DNA of 64,000 bases. Origin: an uncultured Prevotella sp. (lineage in GTDB: Bacteria > Bacteroidota > Bacteroidia > Bacteroidales > Bacteroidaceae). Position 1 is the first letter of the stretch; each line of letters starts with the position of its first letter. The position numbers and the translations under genes are program-made. This document shows, piece after piece, positions 25,496 through 34,854 of this stretch. A model generated the notes under the pieces. It did not search any database. It saw only the letters and a program-made list of their open reading frames with translations, and was not told where the DNA came from. The DNA lies in the NCBI GenBank assembly GCA_938028745.1, contig CALIZL010000020.1:1-64000 (forward strand), read 5' to 3'.

Positions 25496-25829
25496 AAATT
25501 TTTGCTTTTTATTTTACGATGTCGCTCTAATTTCCACTCCGTTCTAGCGAAAATATTGGTTAAAAAGTAGGAAAATAATCACTATTTCTAACCTTTCATG
25601 TCTTTTGTTTTGTCTATTTTTAGGCTCGGGACCTGCATTTTGCCCCATTTTACCTTTCTAGTTTGGTTGCTAACTCGTATTTTTTCAACTCCAATTACCC
25701 TCTTTTTCCCCCTAAAACCCCACTTTTTAGTTCCTATTTTGCCCTTTGGGGCCATGTGTTTCGTGGTTCTAAGAGGTTTTATTTATACAATTGCTGTGTA
25801 TTTTTATGCCTTTTGTCTCTCATTTAATA

Positions 25830-25965
25830 GCATTTTGCCATGCGTTTTGCGGCAAAACGTACTGCATTTAGCACCAAAACGCATTGCATTTAGCACCAAA
25901 ATGCACTGTATTTAGCGGCAAAATACACTGCGTTTAGCACCAAAACGCACTGCATTTTGTAGCAA
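25830..25965 (+). repeat. ~22-bp unit array in repeat C
   Basis: About six units of the type TTTAGCACCAAAACGCACTG, starting GCGGCAAAACG and ending TTTTGTAGCAAATAGCCCG. Confidence 0.8.
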
Positions 25966-26120
25966 ATAGCCCGAAAATGGGTACAAATGCCAGTTCTTTG
26001 AAATAAATATTCATTTTGGCAACATTCACATGCAACCCCTTTTTGCACCGAAATAAACCTTCGCGAGAATCGATTATTTGCGACAAGGTGGGCGATTGGT
26101 GGACAGAAAGGGTACTCAGA

Positions 26121-26207
26121 ATGTTAAAGTTCTTACCAAAAACTAGACAAACGACATACCGTACACACGTTCAATCTACATTTATAGTCTGTTGTTTTCC
26201 CAAATAG
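26121..26207 (+). CDS. Possible short ORF of composite repeat C (28 aa)
   Basis: Starts MLKFLPKTRQ after GAAAGGGTACTCAGA. It is the shortest of the five frames and diverges after codon 11. Its Leu-to-Pro change in the conserved start suggests weaker constraint or decay. Unknown product. Confidence 0.25.
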   Translation: MLKFLPKTRQTTYRTHVQSTFIVCCFPK

Positions 26208-26401
26208 ATATTTACATCAAATTGAAAAGTGTGTATGCAAAAATATATCATGACATCATGAATAATAAAAATAAATTCGGTTTTACGCCAAAGTTAGTGC
26301 CCAACTCATTTTTATGCTTGCTTGTTTATGACCTTGGGCACTCTCTATCTCTCCCCAATAGTTAACTTACCCCCAACAAGGGGCTAATTTATCAATTTTC
26401 T

Positions 26402-26432
26402 TTTGCCGTTTCTTTGTTTTGTACTATCTTTG
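26402..26432 (+). promoter_or_regulatory. Promoter of the rfbC-menA operon
   Basis: TTTG (26402-26405) and TATCTTTG (26425-26432) are 19 bases apart. The transcript would start about 15 bases before the rfbC ATG. The 190 bases between repeat C and this promoter show no gene. Confidence 0.7.
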
Positions 26433-26452
26433 TACATCAAAAGTAAATCACG

Positions 26453-27001
26453 ATGGAATACATAGCAACAGAACTACAAGGCGTTTTCGTTATCGAACCA
26501 AAAGTCTTTAATGATGAGCGCGGTTATTTCTTCGAGGCCTGGAAAAAAGAAGAATTTGAAAAACATGTGGGTAAAGTAGACTTCGTTCAAGACAACGAGT
26601 CGAAATCCTCTTTTGGCGTGCTACGTGGCCTTCACTACCAGAAAGGCGAGGCTTCGCAAGCCAAATTGGTGCGTGTTATCAAAGGAAAGGTTCTTGATGT
26701 AGCCGTAGATTTACGCAAGAGTTCGCCCACTTTTGGCAAATATGTGGCCGTAGAACTGAGCGAAGAGAACAAAAGACAACTGTTTATACCTCGCGGTTTT
26801 GCGCATGGTTTCCTTGTACTAAGCCCCGAAGCGGTGTTTACATACAAGGTAGATAACGTGTATTGCCCGCAAAGCGAAACCAGTATTAGATGGAACGACG
26901 AAACGTTGGGCATTGAATGGCCCATTGAATACGACAAGATTGTTACCAGTTCGAAAGACCTTAACGGCAAAAGCTTGGACGAGGCAGAGGTCTTTGGGTA
27001 A
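26453..27001 (+). CDS. rfbC: dTDP-4-dehydrorhamnose 3,5-epimerase
   Basis: A 182-residue cupin-fold enzyme (RmlC). It epimerises dTDP-4-keto-6-deoxyglucose at C3 and C5 on the way to dTDP-L-rhamnose. Signature segments are FEAWKKEEFEKH, FVQDNESKSSFGVLRGLHYQ (catalytic His in RGLHYQ), KLVRVIKGKVLDVAVDLR, FIPRGFAHGFLVLS and YKVDNVYCPQSE (catalytic Tyr region). Length is normal. First gene of a seven-gene plus-strand unit; the other rml genes are not in the window. Confidence 0.93.
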   Translation: MEYIATELQGVFVIEPKVFNDERGYFFEAWKKEEFEKHVGKVDFVQDNESKSSFGVLRGLHYQKGEASQAKLVRVIKGKVLDVAVDLRKSSPTFGKYVAVELSEENKRQLFIPRGFAHGFLVLSPEAVFTYKVDNVYCPQSETSIRWNDETLGIEWPIEYDKIVTSSKDLNGKSLDEAEVFG

Positions 27002-27043
27002 CAAAGGCAAACAAACTTACTAAAAGAGGAGGAAAGTTAACCT

Positions 27044-28360
27044 ATGAATATAGCTATTGTAGGAACGGGATACGTAGGACTTGTTTCGGGTGCATGCTTT
27101 GCAGACACAGGAGCAAGCGTTACTTGTGTAGACGTAGACACCGAGAAGATAGAACGGATAAAGCGCGGCGAGATACCTATCTACGAGCCAGGTCTAGACG
27201 AATTGGTGCTTAAAAACGTCAAGGCAGGCCGCCTGCGTTTCACTACCTCTTTGGAAAGCGTCCTTAATGAGCAACAAATCGTTTTCTCGGCTGTTGGAAC
27301 ACCGCCCGACGAAGACGGCAGTGCCGACCTTAAATACGTGCTGCAAGTGGCGCGAACCATCGGCCAACACCTCAACAAATACATGGTGGTGGTAACCAAG
27401 AGCACCGTTCCGGTAGGTACGGCAAAGCTAGTTCGCCAAGCGATACAGGCCGAATTAGACAAGCGTCATGCGGATGTAACGTTCGATGTGGCCAGCAATC
27501 CGGAGTTCCTTAAAGAGGGAAACGCCATCAAAGACTTCATGAGTCCCGACCGCGTAGTGGTTGGCGTGGAGAGCGAAAAGGCAAAAGACATGCTCACACG
27601 CCTGTACAAGCCTTTCCTCATCAACAATTTCAGGGTTATCTTCATGGATATTCCCAGTGCCGAAATGACCAAATATGCCGCCAACTCCATGTTGGCCACC
27701 CGAATATCGTTTATGAACGACATTGCAAACCTATGCGAACGGGTGGGGGCTGATGTGAATATGGTACGTGCTGGTATAGGAAGTGACACGCGTATAGGCC
27801 GCAAATTCCTCTATGCAGGCTGTGGTTATGGCGGCAGTTGTTTTCCCAAAGACGTCAAGGCACTTATCAAGACGGCCGACGACTTGGGCTATTCGATGGA
27901 GGTTCTCAAAGCCGTTGAACGCGTAAACAATGCCCAAAAGCACGTCGTTTTCAACAAGCTGGCCGCCGCTTTTGCCAAAGAAGGCCTTCAAGACAAAACC
28001 ATTGCCCTATGGGGACTGTCGTTCAAGCCCGAAACCGACGACATGCGCGAGTCTACCGCGTTAGTAACCATCGGGCTGCTTAGACAAGCTGGTTGCAAGA
28101 TTAAGGTGTACGACCCCGTGGCTATGCCCGAATGCCAAAGACGAATTGGTGCAACGGTGAACTATGCGAGCGACTTATACGATGCCGTTAACAATGCCGA
28201 CGCACTGTTGTTGCTCACCGAATGGAACGAATTTAGGTTGCCCAACTGGGAGATTGTGGGCAAAGTGATGAACAGAAAGCTGCTTATCGACGGCAGAAAC
28301 ATATTTGAGAAGAAAGAATTAGAAAGTTACGGCTTTGAATATCACAGCATAGGCCGTTAG
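27044..28360 (+). CDS. ugd: UDP-glucose 6-dehydrogenase
   Basis: A 438-residue NAD-dependent UDP-sugar dehydrogenase. An N-terminal Rossmann fold has MNIAIVGTGYVGLVSGACFA (1-20), and TKSTVPVGT and SNPEFLKEGNAI follow. The catalytic Cys is in YGGSCFPKDVKAL. The C-terminal domain has LWGLSFKPETDDMRESTAL. It oxidises UDP-glucose to UDP-glucuronate, a donor for surface polysaccharides; a UDP-mannosaminuronate enzyme is a less likely alternative. A purine-rich GAGGAGGAAAG lies before the ATG. It lies 42 bases after rfbC, so both supply sugar nucleotides for envelope glycans. Confidence 0.92.
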   Translation: MNIAIVGTGYVGLVSGACFADTGASVTCVDVDTEKIERIKRGEIPIYEPGLDELVLKNVKAGRLRFTTSLESVLNEQQIVFSAVGTPPDEDGSADLKYVLQVARTIGQHLNKYMVVVTKSTVPVGTAKLVRQAIQAELDKRHADVTFDVASNPEFLKEGNAIKDFMSPDRVVVGVESEKAKDMLTRLYKPFLINNFRVIFMDIPSAEMTKYAANSMLATRISFMNDIANLCERVGADVNMVRAGIGSDTRIGRKFLYAGCGYGGSCFPKDVKALIKTADDLGYSMEVLKAVERVNNAQKHVVFNKLAAAFAKEGLQDKTIALWGLSFKPETDDMRESTALVTIGLLRQAGCKIKVYDPVAMPECQRRIGATVNYASDLYDAVNNADALLLLTEWNEFRLPNWEIVGKVMNRKLLIDGRNIFEKKELESYGFEYHSIGR

Positions 28361-28382
28361 TATTACACATTGTATTTATAAG

Positions 28383-29192
28383 ATGACTTTACGAAAAAAA
28401 CACATCCTTGCCTTGTTATGTGCCACGATGGCTGTCGTGGCATGCGGCCCCAAAACGCCCAAGAATGAGGGAAAAGCCGAAGAAGATAAGGAGGCTAAAC
28501 AGATGTTGCAAGGCATTTGGATAAATGCCGACGACGAAAGTGTGGCCTTTAAGGTGAAGGGAGACACCATTTTCTATCCCGACTCAACTAGCTCTCCTGC
28601 TTATTTCCAAATATTCAGGGATACGCTAGTTATTCATGGAGCCGACGACACGGTGAAATACCCCATCGTGAAACAGGCTCCCCATCTCTTCATGTTCATG
28701 AATTCGAACGGCGAAACGGTGAAACTCACGCTTAGCGAAGACGCGCTCGACAAGTTTCAATTCGATAACAACAAGGCGCAAGCCCTTAACCAGAACCAAC
28801 TGATAAAGAAAGATACGGTGGTTTCGTACGAAGATATGCGCTATCGATGCTATGTTCAGGTAAACCCCACAACCTTCAAGGTTATCAAGTCTACTTATAA
28901 CGACGAGGGAGTTGAAGTGGATAACGTTTATCACGACAACATCGTGAACCTCACGGTGTACTCGGGTGCGAACCGACTTTACTCTCACGACTTCAAGAAA
29001 AGCGACTTCAAGAAGTTCGTTCCCCAAGACTTCTTAGAGCAAGCCATCCTTAGCGACCTTACGCTTTATCTCGTAGATAAGGACGGTGTGCACTTCAATG
29101 CCTTGCTGGCCATGCCCGATTCGCCCAGCTACTATGTGGTAGAGGTTAGCGTTTCGCCCGCGGGCAAGCTTAAAATGCAGCTAGGCAACTAG
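28383..29192 (+). CDS. DUF4738-type lipoprotein
   Basis: A 269-residue lipoprotein. The signal peptide ends MAVVACG (Cys ~21), followed by a charged linker. The body resembles DUF4738 proteins of Bacteroidales: an N-terminal segment LQGIWINADDESVAFKVKGDTIFYPD and a C-terminal LYLVDKDGVHFNALLAMPDS. The acidic linker after the Cys could favour surface export. Function unknown. It sits between ugd and ligA (22 and 48 bases) in the same operon, which gives no clear hint. Confidence 0.75.
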   Translation: MTLRKKHILALLCATMAVVACGPKTPKNEGKAEEDKEAKQMLQGIWINADDESVAFKVKGDTIFYPDSTSSPAYFQIFRDTLVIHGADDTVKYPIVKQAPHLFMFMNSNGETVKLTLSEDALDKFQFDNNKAQALNQNQLIKKDTVVSYEDMRYRCYVQVNPTTFKVIKSTYNDEGVEVDNVYHDNIVNLTVYSGANRLYSHDFKKSDFKKFVPQDFLEQAILSDLTLYLVDKDGVHFNALLAMPDSPSYYVVEVSVSPAGKLKMQLGN

Positions 29193-29240
29193 TAATATAT
29201 AGCCCTATTCTAATGTCCAACCTTTACACAACAGCGCAAA

Positions 29241-31238
29241 ATGGAAGAGATTAAACGAATTGAGGAACTGCGAGAACAGCTCCACCACCACAATTACTTG
29301 TACTATGTGCAGAACTCGCCTACGTTGTCCGACCAAGAGTTCGACCGCTTAATGCGCGAGTTACAAGACTTGGAGGCCAAGCATCCCGATGTGTACGACC
29401 CCAATTCGCCCACTCAACGCGTGGGTAGCGACCTTAGTACTGGTTTTACACAAGTGCGCCACAAGTACGCAATGTTGTCGTTGGCCAACACTTATAACGA
29501 ACAAGAGGTGGCTAGTTGGTATGCTACGGTTAGCAAAGACCTCGGCGGACAGCCCTTCGAGGTGTGTTGCGAACTTAAATATGATGGACTTAGCATTTCG
29601 TTAACCTACGAACAGGGACGCCTTGTTAGAGCCGTTACGCGTGGTGATGGCGAACAGGGCGACGACGTAACGGCTAACGTTCGCACCATTCGCGCCATTC
29701 CGCTTGTACTGCCTGGTACCGGTTACCCCAACGAATTTGAGATACGAGGCGAAATATTGATGCCTTGGAAAGTGTTTGAACAGCTGAACGCAGAAAGGGA
29801 AAAGGCAGAAGAACCCTTATTTGCCAACCCGCGAAACGCAGCTAGTGGCACATTGAAAAGCCTCGACCCGAAACTTGTTGCCAAACGTAAGCTAGACGCT
29901 TACCTATATTATCTGCTCGGCAACAACTTGCCTTTTGATGGTCATTACGAAAACCTGAAAGCGGCAGAGGCATGGGGATTTAAGGTAAGCGAAGGCATGC
30001 ACAAGGCCAATTCGCTAGAACAAATATACGAATTTATTAACCATTGGGACACGGCACGCCACGATTTACCCGTAGCCACTGATGGTATAGTGCTGAAAGT
30101 AAACAGCTTGCGCCAGCAACAACAGCTTGGTTTTACCTCTAAAAGCCCGCGTTGGGCCATCGCTTACAAGTTTAAGGCCGAACGTGTTTGTACCCGCCTT
30201 AACGAAGTTACTTTCCAAGTGGGGCGCACTGGTGCTGTAACGCCTGTTGCCAACATGGAACCCGTGTTGCTTGCAGGCACCACCGTGAAGCGTGCAACCC
30301 TCAATAACGAAGACTTTATTCGCAGTCTCGACCTCCATATCGGCGATAACGTCTTTGTAGAGAAAGGCGGCGAAATCATTCCAAAGATTGTTGGCGTGGA
30401 CGTTAGTCACCGTTCGCCCAACCTTCAGCCAGTGACCTTCATCAGTAACTGTCCCGAATGCGGCTCTCCATTGGTTAGATACGCTGGCGAGGCGGCCTAT
30501 TATTGTCCCAACGACACGGGTTGTCCACCGCAGATTAAAGGCCGTATCGAACACTTCATCGCCCGAAAAGCCATGAATATTGACTCCATCGGCCCCGAAA
30601 CCGTGGACGATTACTTCCGTAGAGGAATTGTTCGCAACGTGGCCGACCTCTATGAGATACGCACAGAGCAAATAAATGGCGACGGAACACGACAGAAATC
30701 GGCCCAAAAGATAGTAAAAGGCATTCAAGATTCTGTGTCTACGCCTTTCGAGCGTGTGCTTTTCGCACTCGGAATACGTTTCGTTGGCGAAACAACGGCC
30801 AAACTATTGGCCAAGCACTTCAATTCGATAGATGCACTGATGGTTGCGACACCCGAGCAACTTGTTGAAGTTGAAGGCGTTGGTACGGTGATAGCAGAAA
30901 GCGTTGTGCGCTTTTTCCACGATGAAGTGAACCTCAACATCATCGAGCGACTTCGCCAATATGGGCTGCAAATGTCGCTAAGTGTCGACCACCAACAGCC
31001 CGCTACCGATAAGTTGGCTGGCAAGAACATCGTTATTAGCGGTGTTTTCGAGCAGCATAGCCGCGACGAATATAAGGAGATGATTGAACGTAACGGCGGA
31101 AAGAACGTCAGTTCGATAAGCAGCAAAACGTCTTTCATCCTCGCAGGAGCCAATATGGGGCCATCAAAGATGCAGAAAGCGCAGCAGTTGGGCATCGACA
31201 TGATAGACGAAAACGCCTTTCTTAAAATGTTGGAATAA
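29241..31238 (+). CDS. ligA: NAD-dependent DNA ligase
   Basis: A 665-residue LigA. An N-terminal Ia domain (HHNYLYYVQNSPTLSDQEFD) precedes the adenylation domain with the AMP-accepting Lys113 in ELKYDGLSIS and TRGDGEQGDDVT. An OB fold, a four-cysteine zinc finger (CPECGSPLVR...CPNDTGCP), helix-hairpin-helix repeats (~505-575) and a C-terminal BRCT domain (~590-665, KNIVISGVFEQHSRDEYKEM) follow. It seals nicks in replication and repair. Its stop overlaps the next start as TAATG. Confidence 0.97.
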   Translation: MEEIKRIEELREQLHHHNYLYYVQNSPTLSDQEFDRLMRELQDLEAKHPDVYDPNSPTQRVGSDLSTGFTQVRHKYAMLSLANTYNEQEVASWYATVSKDLGGQPFEVCCELKYDGLSISLTYEQGRLVRAVTRGDGEQGDDVTANVRTIRAIPLVLPGTGYPNEFEIRGEILMPWKVFEQLNAEREKAEEPLFANPRNAASGTLKSLDPKLVAKRKLDAYLYYLLGNNLPFDGHYENLKAAEAWGFKVSEGMHKANSLEQIYEFINHWDTARHDLPVATDGIVLKVNSLRQQQQLGFTSKSPRWAIAYKFKAERVCTRLNEVTFQVGRTGAVTPVANMEPVLLAGTTVKRATLNNEDFIRSLDLHIGDNVFVEKGGEIIPKIVGVDVSHRSPNLQPVTFISNCPECGSPLVRYAGEAAYYCPNDTGCPPQIKGRIEHFIARKAMNIDSIGPETVDDYFRRGIVRNVADLYEIRTEQINGDGTRQKSAQKIVKGIQDSVSTPFERVLFALGIRFVGETTAKLLAKHFNSIDALMVATPEQLVEVEGVGTVIAESVVRFFHDEVNLNIIERLRQYGLQMSLSVDHQQPATDKLAGKNIVISGVFEQHSRDEYKEMIERNGGKNVSSISSKTSFILAGANMGPSKMQKAQQLGIDMIDENAFLKMLE

Positions 31239-31933
31239 TGATAACCGTTTCTGTTTTGCCCGAAATAGCTGCGGTCTGTCCCAATTTTGTGGGTGCATGC
31301 CTTGTGGCTAAGGCGGATAATACGCCCTTCGATGCACACCTCTGGGAGAAGATTGAGGCCACACAAGCACAACTTCGGCAGGCTCTCACCACCGAATCGC
31401 TGAAACAACAGCCCAGCATTGCCGCCACAAGACAGGTGTATAAGGCCTTGGGAAAAGACCCTTCGCGATACCGCCCAGCATCCGAGTCGCTCATCAGACG
31501 ACTGTTACAGGGCAAAAATCTCTATCAGGCCAACACTCTGGTAGACCTTATAAACCTGGCTAGCATTGTACATGGATACAGCATAGGCGGTTTCGACGCC
31601 TCCAAAATCGCAGGTTCAACACTGAAATTAGGCGTAGGCAAAGCGGGCGAACCATACGAAGGCATCGGGCGAGGCATGCTCAATATTGAGGGTTTGCCCG
31701 TATATCGCGACGAGCTGGGCGGCATTGGCACCCCCACGAGCGACAACGAGCGCACCAAACTGACCTTAGACACCTACGAATTGTTGGTGCTCATCAATGG
31801 TTACGACGGCAATGAGGCTCGTGTTCGTGAAAACGCCACCTTCATTTCGGGCTTGTTGCGCGCTCATTGCCAAAGCGATGGCGGACAATTCTTTATATTC
31901 AAACCAGACACTTCAAACAAAACATGGGAATAG
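31238..31933 (+). CDS. B3/B4 tRNA-binding-domain protein
   Basis: A 231-residue protein matching the B3/4 domain found in the phenylalanyl-tRNA synthetase beta subunit, here free-standing. Typical segments are YKALGKDPSRYRPASESLIRR, LVDLINLASIVHGYSIGGFD and DNERTKLTLDTYELLVLING. Free-standing B3/4 proteins are proposed to edit or handle mischarged tRNAs or related amino-acyl substrates, but this is not settled. The start overlaps ligA (TAATG) and the end overlaps coaW by 10 bases, so translation is coupled. Confidence 0.85.
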   Translation: MITVSVLPEIAAVCPNFVGACLVAKADNTPFDAHLWEKIEATQAQLRQALTTESLKQQPSIAATRQVYKALGKDPSRYRPASESLIRRLLQGKNLYQANTLVDLINLASIVHGYSIGGFDASKIAGSTLKLGVGKAGEPYEGIGRGMLNIEGLPVYRDELGGIGTPTSDNERTKLTLDTYELLVLINGYDGNEARVRENATFISGLLRAHCQSDGGQFFIFKPDTSNKTWE

Positions 31934-32790
31934 TTATCGGTATAGACGTGGGCATAAGCACCACAAAGATTGTAGGGATAAACAAGGATGGCATCGTTAT
32001 TTCGCCCTTGCGCATCAAGGCCACCGACCCCGTAACCTCACTTTATGGCGCATTTGGCAAGTATCTGCACGACAATAAGATTTCGTTGGAAGAAGTAGAA
32101 CACGTAATGCTCACGGGTGTTGGCGCGGCTTACATCAACGAACCCATCTACGGATTGCCCACAAACAAGGCCGATGAGTTCTTAGCCGACGGACTTGGTG
32201 CACGCTATGAAACGGGGATCGACCGCATGATTGTGGTAAGTATGGGCACTGGAACATCGCTCGTGCAATGCGATGGCGACCGCATTGAACACATCGGCGG
32301 TATTGGCATCGGTGGTGGAACGTTGCAAGGTCTATCGCGTATGTTGCTCAAAACAGACGATATCAAGCAGGTTTCGGCACTTGCCATGCATGGCGACATT
32401 ACCAATATCAACCTACTTATCGGCGATATTAGTGCCCAACCTTTACCCGGCTTGCCTATGGATGCTACCGCAAGTCTCTTTGGTAACGCCAAGAGCAATG
32501 CCTCGCGCGAAGACATCGCCCTCGGACTTATCTGTATGGTGCTGCAATCCATAGGCAGTGGCACCATCCTTTCTTCGCTAAACACTGGCATAAAAGAGTA
32601 TGTACTCATCGGCAACCTAACCCTTTTGCCACAATGTAAAGACGTGTTCCCTGCGATGGAAAGGCTTTATCATGTACATTTCCGCATACCTAAGCAAAGT
32701 GAGTTCTGCACGGCCATTGGCGCAGCCCTTTATTATTATCAAGGAATACTCGAAAAGAAACAGAAGGGGCAACACCTCCCCGGCAAATAA
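31924..32790 (+). CDS. coaW: Type II pantothenate kinase
   Basis: A 288-residue ASKHA-fold kinase for the first step of coenzyme A synthesis. The N-terminal phosphate-binding loop is GIDVGISTTKIVGI, then VSMGTGTSLVQ and the GGIGIGGGTLQGLSRML loop. The C-terminal segment has IGNLTLLPQ and CTAIGAALYY. It resembles the Staphylococcus type II enzyme, which is generally not feedback-inhibited by CoA. The frame extends upstream to 31867, but the ATG at 31924 (MGIVIGID) starts the fold directly and gives the short overlap with the upstream gene. It ends TAATG with menA. Confidence 0.9.
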   Translation: MGIVIGIDVGISTTKIVGINKDGIVISPLRIKATDPVTSLYGAFGKYLHDNKISLEEVEHVMLTGVGAAYINEPIYGLPTNKADEFLADGLGARYETGIDRMIVVSMGTGTSLVQCDGDRIEHIGGIGIGGGTLQGLSRMLLKTDDIKQVSALAMHGDITNINLLIGDISAQPLPGLPMDATASLFGNAKSNASREDIALGLICMVLQSIGSGTILSSLNTGIKEYVLIGNLTLLPQCKDVFPAMERLYHVHFRIPKQSEFCTAIGAALYYYQGILEKKQKGQHLPGK

Positions 32791-33716
32791 TGAATATAAA
32801 TAAAACCATAAAAACCAATTCGGCCAAGGCCTGGTTGTTGGCTGCACGCCCCAAAACACTCACAGGGGCGGCCGTCCCCGTATTGCTTGGGGCCATGTCG
32901 GCCTATCTAAAAGTTGGCAACGAGATAAGGTTGTTACCCATTGTGTTTTGCTTTCTCTTTGCTTTCGTGATGCAGATAGATGCCAACTTTGTTAACGATT
33001 ACTTTGATTTTCGCAAAGGAAACGACAACGAAAAGCGCCTTGGCCCAAAACGAGCTTGTGCACAAGGCTGGATAACGCCTGCAAAAATGAAGTGTGCCCT
33101 GTATCTAACAACCCTTTTGGCTTGCCTCATCGGTCTGCCGCTTATCTTCTTTGGCGGATGGATAACCATCTTGGTAGGATTGATATGCGTTGTCTTTTGT
33201 TTTCTATATACCACCCATCTTTCGTATAAAGGCATGGGCGACTTACTTGTGTTGGTGTTTTTCGGCCTTGTTCCTGTTTATGGCACTTATCTTTTAGCCC
33301 TTCCACACCCAACATTAAGCTTTTCTGCCGAACCTTTCGCCTTGGCTCTTGCATGCGGATTTGTGATAGACACCTTATTAATAGTAAACAATTTTCGCGA
33401 CATCGAAAACGACATTGAGGCCGGCAAACGCACACTTGCCGTTAGGTTAGGCTTGGAACGTACCTTGTGGCTCTATCTTTTCATCGGCCTTTTTGCCGTT
33501 TTGTTGTCGGGTATTGCTTTCATCCTTGCGAGGCATTACTTCGCTTTCGCCTTTTCGCTATGTTACATCCCCTTGCACATAAGGACATTTAATGCGATGA
33601 AAACTATCCGCAAAGGCAAGGCATTAAACAAAGTATTAGGCAAAACAGCCGCAAATATAACCGTTTATGGCGCGGCCACGGCCATAGGAATGTGGTTTGA
33701 CATGATGCTATGCTAA
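32790..33716 (+). CDS. menA: 1,4-dihydroxy-2-naphthoate polyprenyltransferase
   Basis: A 308-residue UbiA-family membrane prenyltransferase with about eight hydrophobic helices. It joins a polyprenyl diphosphate to 1,4-dihydroxy-2-naphthoate in menaquinone synthesis. The first Asp-rich motif is NDYFDFRKGND (~residue 67) and the second NNFRDIENDIEAGKRTLAVRLG (~195). ARPKTLTGAAVPV near the N terminus is typical. Translationally coupled to coaW (TAATG) and last gene of the operon. Other men genes are not in the window. Confidence 0.92.
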   Translation: MNINKTIKTNSAKAWLLAARPKTLTGAAVPVLLGAMSAYLKVGNEIRLLPIVFCFLFAFVMQIDANFVNDYFDFRKGNDNEKRLGPKRACAQGWITPAKMKCALYLTTLLACLIGLPLIFFGGWITILVGLICVVFCFLYTTHLSYKGMGDLLVLVFFGLVPVYGTYLLALPHPTLSFSAEPFALALACGFVIDTLLIVNNFRDIENDIEAGKRTLAVRLGLERTLWLYLFIGLFAVLLSGIAFILARHYFAFAFSLCYIPLHIRTFNAMKTIRKGKALNKVLGKTAANITVYGAATAIGMWFDMMLC

Positions 33717-33798
33717 AAGAGAATCGTGCCTTTGCGCTTGGTTTTCATGCTAAATTCGTTTAGCAGGTAACTCCTTTATTATGTAGATAGTATGTATT

Positions 33799-34491
33799 AT
33801 GATTAAACATATAGAACAGTGTTCAAAGTGTAAAGCGTATGTTAATGGCGAAGCGCAGAGGCTGCTATCAAGGAAAATTATTAATAGGGGAACGTCTAGT
33901 GGTATCAATAAATTGTTAGGCTGGGCAATTGTTTCCCCAATAGTAGGGTCAATCGTACCTGTTGTTGGTACGTTCTTCGGTTATATTATAAGTCTCTTTC
34001 TTTTATTGAAGGCTAAGAGCTATTCCGATAAAATTTCAAATAAAATATACAAGTCGCTGTTTGAGTATACCACATATCAATTTGTATGTCCTACATGTGG
34101 TAATACATGGACAAATGTTTTGAAAACTGCTTTGAGTGAGATACCTGATGCTGTATTGGAGGTTGAAAAAGAACGAAAAGCGCGTGGTTGTAAATTGGCT
34201 GCAGGAATAAATGGTAGTATAGCCTTGTTGTCAGGTTTCACTGCGATTTACACTTTTTTGTATTGTTGTGTTGAAGATGCTACCATCCATACAGGCATTA
34301 AGGATAGTTATTTCTTCGGTTCGTTTGAAAGGATAGAAACAAACTGGTTATGGTGGTTTTCTGGATTGTTTTTCATGGTGAGTGTAGTCATTACCTTTCT
34401 GAAATATAACGCCTGGAAGAGAAAGCGTAAAGAGTATGAAGCCATTCAAGAAATGAACTTAAAACAATTTATGACGAAGTACTTTACTTAG
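33799..34491 (+). CDS. Membrane protein with split CxxC zinc-ribbon-like motifs, unknown
   Basis: A 230-residue protein of no recognised family. An N-terminal CSKC (residues 8-11) and a later CPTC (~97-100) could form one zinc ribbon, separated by a hydrophobic hairpin (~40-72). The C-terminal half has two more membrane segments (~135-160 and ~185-205) and a basic helical tail. The gene is visibly richer in A/T and uses codons such as AGA, GTA and TTA more than its neighbours, suggesting a different history. It lies between menA and repeat D and may be transcribed alone. Confidence 0.65.
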   Translation: MIKHIEQCSKCKAYVNGEAQRLLSRKIINRGTSSGINKLLGWAIVSPIVGSIVPVVGTFFGYIISLFLLLKAKSYSDKISNKIYKSLFEYTTYQFVCPTCGNTWTNVLKTALSEIPDAVLEVEKERKARGCKLAAGINGSIALLSGFTAIYTFLYCCVEDATIHTGIKDSYFFGSFERIETNWLWWFSGLFFMVSVVITFLKYNAWKRKRKEYEAIQEMNLKQFMTKYFT

Positions 34492-34732
34492 CTGTAAAAA
34501 ATGTTCCTGATTAACTTTCTGCCAAATTTGATTTCCACTTATTGATACGCTACAGCAGAGGAAGTGTCTTTATATGCAGTTGCTAACTTGCAAACGTTGG
34601 TACAGATATTTTCCTGCTTAAACAAAACCATGAAGTAATAAACCTCTGGTACCTTAGCCACTGCATTGCTTTTGATGCACAACAGACGTTTAGTGCCAAC
34701 TTAAAAAGGCCTAGAATGGTTTTATGTTCAAT
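34492..34732. other. AT-rich intergenic stretch
   Basis: No gene, terminator or clear repeat between the AT-rich membrane protein and composite repeat D. Confidence 0.5.
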
Positions 34733-34854
34733 CCGTCTTCACTTTTAATGTTTCTACAAATTGAGTGGAGGTTGTTAATTTTGTGATGCCAGCACGACAT
34801 AAACACTCCACTCACCTACGAAGTGCAAGATTAACAGTGTTGCAGGTTTATAAA

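Larger units (their letters stand above)
25205..26207 (+). repeat. Composite repeat copy C
   Basis: A full copy on the plus strand. It has a 5' inverted repeat AGCGGA...TCCGCT (25232-25237 and ~25277) around TATCTTTG (25245-25252), TACGAAGTGCA, a long 7/8-base tract, a conserved spacer with TCTAGCGAAAAT, a hairpin near 25750-25775, a ~22-bp array, AGCCCGAAAATGGG, a block with CCTTCGCGAGAATCGATTAT, and the short frame at 26121. It fills most of the thiL-rfbC gap and points toward the rfbC operon. Confidence 0.85.

Noticed and set aside
25598..25915. Hydrophobic 105-aa frame inside repeat C (MSFVLSIFRLG...)
   Set aside because: The corresponding frame in copies B and D is broken by early stop codons, so it is not a conserved gene; hydrophobicity follows from the T-rich spacer.
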